From the NCBI RefSeq assembly GCF_046054165.1, contig NZ_JBFNXK010000012.1:62001-126000 (forward strand): 64,000 nucleotides of DNA, given 5' to 3'. Position 1 is the first letter of the stretch. Each line of letters begins with the position of its first letter. The notes under the pieces are model-generated. The model had not been told where the DNA came from. It worked only from the letters and a program-made list of their open reading frames with translations, and did no database searches. This document shows positions 8,808 to 16,202 of this stretch, piece after piece. The translations under genes and the position numbers were made by a program. Source of the stretch: Celerinatantimonas sp046054165 (lineage in GTDB: Bacteria > Pseudomonadota > Gammaproteobacteria > Enterobacterales > Celerinatantimonadaceae).

Positions 8808-9459
8808 GACGACTTACCAAGAGCCACCAGTGATAGCCGCTGGGAGCCAGATAATAAAGTCCGCCACAAGCGGCTATCAATACAACCGTTAGCCAAGGCT
8901 CGTTCCATTGGGTTATTTTTAACGCACTGCCAAATGAGCCTTTGAGCCGGGCTCCGGCCAAGTCGACACTATAGATTTCATCTAATAATAGATGAACGAG
9001 TGCTCCTATAAATAAAAATAGTCCACAGCCCCATGCAATCGCAGCCGTCATATTGAGGAGCCGATAGCCGATCACAATCGTGATCAGCGCAAAAAGCAGG
9101 TTGGCCAGCAGTGAATGAAGTATGCCTCGGTGGATGGTGAGACGGGCAAAAATTTGGCGTAGTGGAAAATAAATGATTAAAAAAGTACCGAGCCCAGCCA
9201 GCCATAACTGCCATATTTTCAGATAAGGATGTACTTTAATCACGACGATCACGGTAGCTAATCCGGACAGAAGCTGAAAAATGAGACGGATTGATTTGGA
9301 ATGATCCGAGTCGATGTCCGGTAAAATTCCCCCAAGTGTTCCGGCAGCCCAGTACAATAGCGCTAGCTCGACGGAAAGCTGGTAGTGTACGAGCATGGCC
9401 GTAGTGAGCGCACCGCTCACTACGGCGGCAGCAATGGTATGCGTTTTAAAATCAGCCAT
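8794..9459 (-). CDS. DUF457 (YdjM-type) inner-membrane metal-dependent hydrolase
   Basis: This protein (221 residues from the ATG at 9459) has about five hydrophobic segments and the two polar motifs of the DUF457/YdjM family, GGILPDIDSDHSKS (near residue 45) and HRGILHSL (near 108), which supply Asp and His residues proposed to bind metal. E. coli YdjM is a LexA-regulated membrane protein of unclear function. I prefer the ATG at 9459 (MADFKTHTIAA) because family members begin this way; the longer start at 9492 adds an unsupported leader. It is convergent with pykA and overlaps it by 14 bases. Confidence 0.85.
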   Translation of the reverse strand: MADFKTHTIAAAVVSGALTTAMLVHYQLSVELALLYWAAGTLGGILPDIDSDHSKSIRLIFQLLSGLATVIVVIKVHPYLKIWQLWLAGLGTFLIIYFPLRQIFARLTIHRGILHSLLANLLFALITIVIGYRLLNMTAAIAWGCGLFLFIGALVHLLLDEIYSVDLAGARLKGSFGSALKITQWNEPWLTVVLIAACGGLYYLAPSGYHWWLLVSRLNPL

Positions 9460-9638
9460 GATACAACAGTAACTCACGGAAAACGGGAGCATTATTCTAC
9501 GAAATTTGCTGGCAAATAGACATCTTAAGTGGAATTATGGGCCTGCTTATTGTGAATCATAAAAGAATCGCTATAATCTGCCCGGATCCAAATGATCAGG
9601 TGATCTTTTATCTTTTGATGCCGGTTAAAAGCCTTTCA

Positions 9639-9667
9639 TTGACTTTTGTCAGGCTTATGATTAGAAT
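9639..9667 (+). promoter_or_regulatory. Sigma-70 promoter of rpmH-rnpA
   Basis: TTGACT and TAGAAT are separated by exactly 17 bases, about 90 bases upstream of rpmH. The long 5' untranslated region that follows is usual for rpmH. A perfect palindrome, TTACTGTACAGTAA, lies downstream at 9713-9726. Confidence 0.65.
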
Positions 9668-9754
9668 TTCGCCTCTTTTTACTAGGCTATCTCTGATTTA
9701 TGGGGAAATAGCTTACTGTACAGTAAAAATTAGCTAGCAAATGGTAATAAAATT

Positions 9755-9889
9755 ATGAAACGTACTTTTCAACCTAGCGTACTGAAGCGTAAACGTTCAC
9801 ACGGTTTCCGCGCTCGTATGGCTACTAAAAATGGCCGTCAGGTTCTGGCTCGTCGCCGTGCCAAAGGTCGTGCGCGTCTGTCTGCCTAA
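9755..9889 (+). CDS. rpmH: 50S ribosomal protein L34
   Basis: This 44-residue, strongly basic protein reads MKRTFQPSVLKRKRSHG and ends GRARLSA, which is diagnostic of L34, a small protein of the large ribosomal subunit. Its length equals the family norm. It is followed two bases later by rnpA, the near-universal rpmH-rnpA pair. Confidence 0.97.
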   Translation: MKRTFQPSVLKRKRSHGFRARMATKNGRQVLARRRAKGRARLSA

Positions 9890-9891
9890 TC

Positions 9892-10248
9892 GTGGCATTA
9901 CAGTCGTTCGGCAGGGAGTTACGTTTGTTAACTCCCGTGCATTTTAAGCGAGTATTTAATCAACCGATCCGTGTCGGTACACCTCAGCTTACCTTTCTGG
10001 CAGTTGCTAATGAGCTGTCACATCCTCGCCTTGGCTTAGCCATTTCTAAAAAAAGTGATAAGCGTGCTGTGGCTCGAAATCGGATCAAGCGGCATGTTCG
10101 GGAAAGTTTTCGGTTAAATCAACACCTGTTACCTCAGGTGGACATCGTGGTGATATCCAAACCGGGAGTTTCAAAGCTTGAAGATGCCGAATTGAACAGA
10201 ATGATAGAAAAATCATGGCGACGATTGCAGCGCCGGTTCGCTGGCTGA
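9892..10248 (+). CDS. rnpA: Ribonuclease P protein component
   Basis: RnpA is the protein cofactor of RNase P, which trims the 5' leader of tRNA precursors. The 118-residue basic protein has the signature ARNRIKRHVRESFR (the RNR motif that binds the catalytic RNA) in its middle. It starts with GTG at 9892, two bases after the rpmH stop, and overlaps yidD by 34 bases. This gene order is conserved in most bacteria. Confidence 0.96.
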   Translation: MALQSFGRELRLLTPVHFKRVFNQPIRVGTPQLTFLAVANELSHPRLGLAISKKSDKRAVARNRIKRHVRESFRLNQHLLPQVDIVVISKPGVSKLEDAELNRMIEKSWRRLQRRFAG

Positions 10249-10469
10249 TGATTGCCCTCATTCGGGGGTATCAACTTTTCATTAGTCCTTTAATTGGACC
10301 TCGCTGTCGTTTTACGCCAACATGTTCGCAATATGCGATCGAAGCAATAAAAGTGCATGGTGTGATAAAAGGCGGTTGGTTTGCTCTCAAACGTCTATTA
10401 AAATGCCAGCCTTTACATCCTGGTGGTTACGATCCAGTGCCACCGGCTCATCAAACTAAAAGAGATTGA
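10215..10469 (+). CDS. yidD: Membrane protein insertion efficiency factor YidD
   Basis: YidD is a short amphipathic membrane-associated protein that helps YidC/Sec-mediated insertion. The 84-residue product has the conserved core RGYQLFISPLIGPRCRF-TPTCSQYAIEA, with three conserved Cys residues, and the HPGGYDPVP tail. It overlaps the end of rnpA and lies seven bases before yidC, the standard order. Confidence 0.95.
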   Translation: MATIAAPVRWLMIALIRGYQLFISPLIGPRCRFTPTCSQYAIEAIKVHGVIKGGWFALKRLLKCQPLHPGGYDPVPPAHQTKRD

Positions 10470-10476
10470 CTAGACT

Positions 10477-12135
10477 ATGGAATCTCAACGTAATTTACTG
10501 ATAATCGGTCTGCTGTTTGTCAGCTTTCTGATCTACCAGCAGTGGAATATGGATAAAAATCCTAAGCCGGTAGCGACTGAACAAACTACAACTGCACAGG
10601 CAAATCAAAGTGATTTACCTCAAGGTTCAGGCAGTGTAAGCCCCTCTGCTGTTGACAGCAGTAATTCGGCTGCGGCATCGAAAGGACAGCTGATTACGCT
10701 TAAATCAGATGTTTTAGAGCTCACTATCAATACTGAAGGTGGTGATATCGTTCGCGCTGGTTTATTGGCTTATCCAAAAACCGAAAAAACGGATGCCCCG
10801 TTTGAACTACTCGATATTCATGGTGAACATCAATATTCGGCTCGTAGTGGCTTGATTGGTCCAAATGGCATCGACAACAAAGATGCGCGTCCGGTCTATC
10901 AGGTGAGTGCTAAAACATTCGAACTGGCGAAAGGTCAGGATAAGTTGACGGTTCCTCTGACGTATACCGATGCTAACGGCGTGGTGTATACCAAGCTGTT
11001 TGTCCTGAAAAAAGGCAGCTACGATGTCGGTGTCAGTTATCGCGTGAATAACCATTCGTCGGCCCCCATTTCGGTTCAGATGTTTGGTGAGCTTAAACAG
11101 AATACCAAAGAAGAGGGCGGACATTTAGGTCGTCCGAGTTATCGAGGTGGTGCTTACTCATCAGATAACACTCGCTACGATAAATATAGCTTCAGTGATA
11201 TCAAAGATACCAACCTGAATGAAAAAACCAGCACTGGCTGGGTGGCCATGCTGGAACATTATTTTGCAGCGGCTTGGATCCCACCCCAACACAGTGAGAG
11301 CACTTTATATAGTAACTATAAAGACGGGTTTGCTCATATCGGATTCATTAGTGCAGCGAAAACGATTGCGGCCGGTCAGAGTGGTGAAATTAGTAGCTCG
11401 GCTTGGATTGGTCCGGAATTACAGGACAAAATGGCCGCTGTAGCACCGCATCTGGATTTGACTGTTGATTACGGTTGGTTATGGTTCATCTCTCAGCCCT
11501 TGTTTAAATTCCTGAAATTCTTGCATAGCATCGTAGGAAACTGGGGGGTAGCCATTATCCTGATCACTTTGATTGTGAAAGGGGTGATGTATCCGCTGAC
11601 CCGTGCGCAGTATACCTCCATGGCAAAAATGCGGTTGCTGCAACCGAAGATGAAAGAACTGCGTGAGCGTTATGGCGATGATCGCCAGAAACAGTCTCAG
11701 GCGATGATGGAACTGTACAAGAAAGAAAAAGTGAATCCGCTGGGCGGGTGTTTCCCAATCGCGTTGCAGATGCCTATTTTCATTGCGTTGTACTGGGCTT
11801 TCTTAGGCAGTGTTGAACTACGCCATGCACCATTCTTCTTGTGGATCCATGACCTGTCTGCACAAGACCCTTACTACATTCTGCCGGTGTTGATGGGGAT
11901 CAGTATGTTTATGATCCAGAAAATGTCACCGACGGCTGTCGCCGATCCAATGCAGCAGAAAATCATGCAGTTTATGCCAGTGGCGTTTACCGTATTCTTC
12001 CTGTTCTTCCCATCGGGTCTGGTTCTGTACTGGTTGGTTAGTAACTGTGTGACCTTAATTCAGCAGACTCTGATTTATCGTGAGTTGGAGAAAAAAGGTT
12101 TACATAGCCGCGATAAGAAAGAAAAGAAAAAGTAA
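10477..12135 (+). CDS. yidC: Membrane protein insertase YidC
   Basis: YidC inserts and folds inner-membrane proteins, alone or with SecYEG. The 552-residue protein has the proteobacterial layout: an N-terminal transmembrane anchor (MESQRNLLIIGLLFVSFLIY), a large periplasmic domain (about 60-340), then the conserved five-helix core including GNWGVAIILITLIVKGVMYPL with the hydrophilic-groove Arg/Lys region, GGCFPIALQMPIF, and a basic C-terminal tail (KKEKKK). Length is close to E. coli YidC (548). It is followed by a strong terminator. Confidence 0.96.
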   Translation: MESQRNLLIIGLLFVSFLIYQQWNMDKNPKPVATEQTTTAQANQSDLPQGSGSVSPSAVDSSNSAAASKGQLITLKSDVLELTINTEGGDIVRAGLLAYPKTEKTDAPFELLDIHGEHQYSARSGLIGPNGIDNKDARPVYQVSAKTFELAKGQDKLTVPLTYTDANGVVYTKLFVLKKGSYDVGVSYRVNNHSSAPISVQMFGELKQNTKEEGGHLGRPSYRGGAYSSDNTRYDKYSFSDIKDTNLNEKTSTGWVAMLEHYFAAAWIPPQHSESTLYSNYKDGFAHIGFISAAKTIAAGQSGEISSSAWIGPELQDKMAAVAPHLDLTVDYGWLWFISQPLFKFLKFLHSIVGNWGVAIILITLIVKGVMYPLTRAQYTSMAKMRLLQPKMKELRERYGDDRQKQSQAMMELYKKEKVNPLGGCFPIALQMPIFIALYWAFLGSVELRHAPFFLWIHDLSAQDPYYILPVLMGISMFMIQKMSPTAVADPMQQKIMQFMPVAFTVFFLFFPSGLVLYWLVSNCVTLIQQTLIYRELEKKGLHSRDKKEKKK

Positions 12136-12168
12136 CTTAAGCGGCAAACGTTTACTTTAAAATCATCT

Positions 12169-12196
12169 AAAATGCCACAACTTAACGTGGCATTTT
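12169..12196 (+). terminator. Terminator of the rpmH-yidC operon
   Basis: A 10-bp perfect stem (AAAATGCCAC / GTGGCATTTT) with an 8-base loop runs into a T tract, 33 bases after the yidC stop and before mnmE. Confidence 0.9.
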
Positions 12197-12221
12197 TTAT
12201 GGATCAAATTTAGGAGAGATC

Positions 12222-13586
12222 ATGCCAAATGTAGATACCATTGTTGCTCAGGCAACCGCCCCCGGTCGAGGGGGGGTCGGTATTGTGCGCGTTTCCGGAC
12301 CGTTATCACGGCAGGTTGCTGAAACCCTGTTAGGACGCTGTCCTAAGCCGCGTTATGCCGATTATCTACCGTTTCATGATCTGGACGGGCAAGTGTTGGA
12401 TCAAGGGATTGCACTGTTTTTTCAAGGACCTCACTCCTATACCGGCGAAGACGTCTTAGAGCTACAGGGCCATGGTGGCCCGGTGGTTATCGACTTATTA
12501 ATTCAGCAGATCCTGCAAGTTGAAGGCATTCGGACCGCTCGGCCGGGTGAATTTACCGAACGCGCCTTTTTAAACGATAAGATCGATCTGGCTCAGGCGG
12601 AAGCGATTGCCGATCTGATTGAGGCCACCTCTGCGCAGGCTGCAAAAAGCGCATTGAAATCGATGCAGGGTGAGTTCTCAGCCAAAGTGACCGATCTTGT
12701 TGAACAGCTGATCCGATTGCGGATTTACGTGGAAGCGGCGATTGATTTTCCTGAAGAAGAAGTCGATTTTTTAGGGGATGGCAAAATTGCCAGTGAGCTG
12801 CATGGCGTGCAGCAACAGTTAGCATTAGTGCGTCAGGAAGCTGGGCAAGGTGCACTGTTGCGTGAGGGCATGAAAGTGGTGATCGCGGGTCGTCCGAATG
12901 CCGGCAAATCCAGCTTGCTGAACGCGTTGGCGGGTAAAGAATCGGCGATTGTCACCGATATTGCCGGAACCACCCGGGACGTATTGCGTGAATATATCCA
13001 TTTAGATGGAATGCCACTGCATATTATTGATACAGCGGGTTTGCGCGAAAGCCCGGATAAAGTGGAACAGATTGGTATCGCTCGGGCTTGGGATGAAATT
13101 AATAGCGCAGATCGCGTGCTGCTGATGGTTGATAGTAGCGAAAGTGATGCTAAAGATCCCAGCCATATCTGGCCGGAATTTATCGCCCGTTTGCCCGAAC
13201 ATATGGGGCTGAGCGTGATCCGCAACAAAGCCGATCAAAGCGGTGAAAGCATTGGCCAACAGTTAGTGGGTGACATCCCGGTATTATCGTTGTCCGCTAA
13301 AACCGGAGAAGGGATCGAATTATTACGCTCTCATCTTAAACAGTGCATGGGATTTCAGGGATCCAATGAAGGTACTTTCATGGCGCGTCGTCGCCATCTG
13401 ACTGCGTTAGATTTAGGATCGGAACATCTGGAAAATGCTCGGGTGCAACTTGAAGAATATCAGGCCGGTGAGCTGGTGGCCGAAGAACTGCGGCTTTGTC
13501 AAAGCGCTTTAAGTGAAATCACCGGTGAATTTACCAGTGATGACCTGTTAGGTCGCATTTTCTCAAGCTTTTGTATCGGCAAGTAA
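12222..13586 (+). CDS. mnmE: tRNA modification GTPase MnmE
   Basis: MnmE works with MnmG to build the 5-carboxymethylaminomethyl group on U34 of several tRNAs. The 454-residue protein has an N-terminal formyl-THF-binding domain starting DTIVAQATAPGRGGVGIVR, a central G domain (GRPNAGKSSLLN, DIAGTTRD, DTAGLRE, NKADQ) and the invariant C-terminal FCIGK with its catalytic Cys. The start ATG has an AGGAGAG site. Length agrees with the family. Confidence 0.97.
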   Translation: MPNVDTIVAQATAPGRGGVGIVRVSGPLSRQVAETLLGRCPKPRYADYLPFHDLDGQVLDQGIALFFQGPHSYTGEDVLELQGHGGPVVIDLLIQQILQVEGIRTARPGEFTERAFLNDKIDLAQAEAIADLIEATSAQAAKSALKSMQGEFSAKVTDLVEQLIRLRIYVEAAIDFPEEEVDFLGDGKIASELHGVQQQLALVRQEAGQGALLREGMKVVIAGRPNAGKSSLLNALAGKESAIVTDIAGTTRDVLREYIHLDGMPLHIIDTAGLRESPDKVEQIGIARAWDEINSADRVLLMVDSSESDAKDPSHIWPEFIARLPEHMGLSVIRNKADQSGESIGQQLVGDIPVLSLSAKTGEGIELLRSHLKQCMGFQGSNEGTFMARRRHLTALDLGSEHLENARVQLEEYQAGELVAEELRLCQSALSEITGEFTSDDLLGRIFSSFCIGK

Positions 13587-13685
13587 AATAGTCAAACGCA
13601 TCCAACCAAATCAAAACAACATGATGATTTTAAAATAATTTTGTTTTATTGGGTGGGAAGTGATTTGAAGGGTTTTGTCGATTCT

Positions 13686-13732
13686 TGCGCCGCATGTGCT
13701 CCGAAGATAAATTCTGGAGCACATGCGGCGCA
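13686..13732. repeat. Perfect 17-bp inverted repeat downstream of mnmE
   Basis: Two perfectly complementary 17-base arms (TGCGCCGCATGTGCTCC and its complement) flank a 13-base spacer. No T tract follows on either strand, so it is not an ordinary intrinsic terminator. It lies between mnmE and the IS3 remnant and may be a REP-like element or part of the decayed insertion. Confidence 0.8.
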
Positions 13733-13794
13733 CAAGATGAGAAAAACCTATGAGAATCAATATACAAAAGCGAGAACTAGATGACTGACTCGCC

Positions 13795-14005
13795 ACTACT
13801 TCTTTAGCCCCATTAAAATACTGACGTTCATACTTTAACGGGGATAGCCCATCATTGGAACGATGCTGTCGTTTCGGGTTGTAAAGCATCTCAATATCCA
13901 AGCATAAAGACAATGGGAGGTCGTACCTAAACGCTGAGCCACGTTAGCAACAGAATGACCCGCAACCGTAACTTGTTTTACTGCTTCGATTTTGAATAAA
14001 ATTTG
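13795..14005 (-). pseudogene. IS3-family transposase remnant (OrfA start fused to OrfB end)
   Basis: Read on the minus strand, about 13905-14005 encodes a piece of an IS3-type OrfA (AVKQVTVAGHSVANVAQRLG, then SHCLYAWI), the DNA-binding helix-turn-helix. It then passes directly into about 13795-13905, which encodes the OrfB C terminus (EMLYNPKRQHRSNDGLSP, then LKYERQYF), normally found about 300 residues further on. The catalytic DDE domain is missing, so an internal deletion of roughly 1 kb has removed it. The element cannot move by itself. I could not identify its terminal inverted repeats. Confidence 0.8.
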
Positions 14006-14275
14006 CGCGGTCACCGCTTGAAGAAAGCAATTCGAGTCTCACGGCGTGTATAGCGCCCCCCTTTGAACTAATCGACTGATTGCTGTGCTCGATAGTGTTG
14101 CTGTTCGATAAGTAATGGCATCCCGTAACGCCCCTGCCGACTCTTGCCAAGATAGGGGGCTAACTTATTAAAAGTCTAAAAATAGCTAATTTACTTATGC
14201 CTAATAGCAACCAGGTGGGGATCAGTTAGCACGGAATAAACAGTGGGTGACGTAAAAGTTTTAATAAGTGGTAAA

Positions 14276-14560
14276 TCAAGCTTGAATCTCGGCCAATTGA
14301 TTATCGAGCAAACTCTGACAAAACGCTAAGGTATCAGCTTCGCATTGTTCGATGTCAACTTCATATTCAGCACAAATGGTTTCAATAATTGCATTAACAG
14401 TTTGTGGTTGTTCGAGCAGTTTCCAAATGCGGCTGCCGGTACCACTGATGCCAAAATAGCGACCGGATTCTGGCTCCATCATCACGGTATCTCCGTCCAT
14501 ATCGGTGAAAATCTGGTCTGGTTTACGCACAAGACGCTGAGTGAGGGTCAATGGTGACAT
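14276..14560 (-). CDS. PqqD-family RRE (RiPP recognition) protein
   Basis: The 94-residue product matches the PqqD family, with FTDMDGDTVMMEPESGRYFG, then GSRIWKLLEQPQTV and YEVDIEQCEADTLAF in the usual order. PqqD-type domains (RRE) bind the leader of a ribosomal peptide and bring it to the modifying enzyme. In lasso systems this is the B1 protein. The start is the ATG at 14560 with GGAG before it; the longer start at 14608 is not supported. It is divergent from a candidate precursor gene at 14856. No PQQ genes or lasso protease and cyclase lie nearby, so it looks like an orphan or a survivor of a decayed locus. Confidence 0.85.
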   Translation of the reverse strand: MSPLTLTQRLVRKPDQIFTDMDGDTVMMEPESGRYFGISGTGSRIWKLLEQPQTVNAIIETICAEYEVDIEQCEADTLAFCQSLLDNQLAEIQA

Positions 14561-14855
14561 GTATTGCTCCAAAATGAATAGTTCGTTGCTTAGATGATAC
14601 CTAACCATTTTAAATGATAATAGCTGTTAACTCGTTTAAATGTTTTGATACGGATTTTCGTGACCCATTAGGAATTAAGTCATTATATTACAGTTAGCAG
14701 CTTTAATATTCTGCAAGTATTGGACTGGCTGACTCAATGGTCATAGCAGTATTATTTCTTGTGTTATATGAACAAGGATGTTACAAGAGGAAACAGCTGT
14801 AATCGTCACTAGCTGTCTGATTTAAAAGCCTCTATCAATTTCCAAGGGATAAATT

Positions 14856-15026
14856 ATGAATTCACTACCTGAAGATATCATCGATGTTGATGCTAAGAAA
14901 GAATGCGGAAAATTAACTTATATTCCCCCCTCATTGTCGCATTTAACACACAAAAATATCGAGTCAAAAACCGGGCCGGCCAGCCAGGAAATTCCCCCCA
15001 CGACCCCGACTCTGGGGCCAAGTTAA
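14856..15026 (+). CDS. Candidate RiPP (lasso-like) precursor peptide
   Basis: This 56-residue ORF has an AAGGGAT ribosome binding site. Its middle reads KLTYIPPSLSHL, which fits the Y-x-x-P-x-L leader motif that lasso B1 proteins recognise. The C-terminal third, after SKTG, is GPASQEIPPTTPTLGPS, rich in Gly, Pro, Ser and Thr, as in the family annotated as lasso RiPP leader peptide-containing proteins. It is divergent from the PqqD-type RRE gene. The core is not a perfect lasso fit: the Thr before the candidate Gly1 is at -1 rather than -2, and the acceptor Glu would be at position 6. The product class therefore stays open. Confidence 0.55.
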   Translation: MNSLPEDIIDVDAKKECGKLTYIPPSLSHLTHKNIESKTGPASQEIPPTTPTLGPS

Positions 15027-15088
15027 ATAACCGCAAATTGAGTTTAGACGTTCAAGAGGCTGAAGGCGTCTCTAAGCAGCCGCAGTAA

Positions 15089-15232
15089 TATGGCTTTAAA
15101 GAGCGTTCTCCACAAACTCAGCCGTTTTTTCGCCAAGGGAAAAGAGGCAATTGGCGTAATAAACTGACTGAACAGCAGGTTTCGCGCATTCTTCATGACT
15201 ATGGAGAAATGATGCAACGCTTGGAGTATTGA
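15089..15232 (+). pseudogene. Sulfotransferase C-terminal fragment
   Basis: The frame between the stop at 15086 and the stop at 15230 encodes 47 residues ending FFRQGKRGNWRNKLTEQQV and MMQRLEY. This resembles the C-terminal FFRKGxxGDWRNxLTPEQ segment of PAPS-dependent sulfotransferases, including the GDWRN-like PAPS contact. The rest of the enzyme is absent, so this is a remnant. Sulfotransferases occur beside PqqD-type proteins in RiPP-like clusters, so it probably belonged with the two preceding genes. Confidence 0.6.
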
Positions 15233-16202
15233 GATTCAGTTGGGCAACCGTTGGTTGACCCTCGGCCAAGGAGTGAACTCACGATTCAAGTTGAGTGCAA
15301 AGGTGAGCTCATAACCCGTGTTCATTAGTGAAATTAAACGGCTGGTTCGATATCGTCAATCACATGGATTGATGAAGTGGTGCTATCTTTTACTCATATT
15401 GATGTATTTGCCAGAACCATATCATACTCTTCGGTAGTGTAATGATGTGGCTACTGATGTACGACGCAGTGATAACAGTCAAGAGTTGAGCGTTACGTAG
15501 GTTATATAGAATCGAACTTAGTTGCTTTGGAATTAATCGCTAAAGATAGTTAGTCCTAAAAGATATCTGCTAGATATATCTATTTTTAATTCATATGAAA
15601 ATTCTTTTTAACGTCATTTCTATGTTTCCTCTTCAATCAAAAAACAAGAATGTGGTGATGGGTATGAAGGGGAAAATTTAAGTCAACATCTATTGATGGG
15701 GGCGTTTTATATGTGTGATGGTATATAAGGAAGATGAATGATTATAAATTTATATATCAGTAAGTGTCGCTGTTGGAAAAGGGGAAGACGCTTAGGTTAA
15801 ACGCTTTATATTGATATAGGTTCATAATAGATTCATCGAAAAAATATTAACTTTTAAAAAATTTTTCTCCATGATGGATGTCTCAAATACTCTTAATGTC
15901 AGAGCCTTATAGAGTATAGATATAGGGATACTTCTTCTAATTTCACCATGTTTTGTTGTAAACCGAGCCCGGCCCCGTCCAGAATTTGAGGATATAAATA
16001 TTGCTGCCGAAAGCTCATTGAAAATGATTCAATGCCAGAGTTTGTCTGTAGATAACCCCGATCGTTTGGGAATGCTGAATGAGTTCTACAACGGTGGCTT
16101 TTTCTGATTTTTTCCGTCTTTATCGGTTGTGCTAAATATCTACTACTTTCTGGATTAGCGACTATTCTTTTATTAGAGCATTGTGCGTAAGGATGAAACG
16201 AT
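15233..16202. other. Decayed intergenic region with no intact gene
   Basis: No ORF with convincing coding character was found. Short open stretches, for example about 15966-16106 on the plus strand (PEFEDINIAAESSLKM and on), look like coding remnants but I cannot assign them. Together with the IS3 remnant and the sulfotransferase fragment they indicate a region that has lost genes. The promoter of the chemoreceptor must lie near its right end. Confidence 0.5.

Noticed and set aside
9713..9726. LexA (SOS) box
   Set aside because: The site is CTGTACAG without the N8 spacer of CTGT-N8-ACAG, so it does not fit LexA.
13944..14150. A 68-codon minus-strand ORF
   Set aside because: It is an out-of-frame reading of the OrfA remnant; the conserved residues lie in another frame.
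14903..15088. A 61-codon plus-strand ORF after the PqqD region
   Set aside because: It overlaps the precursor candidate in another frame and has no ribosome binding site or conserved content.
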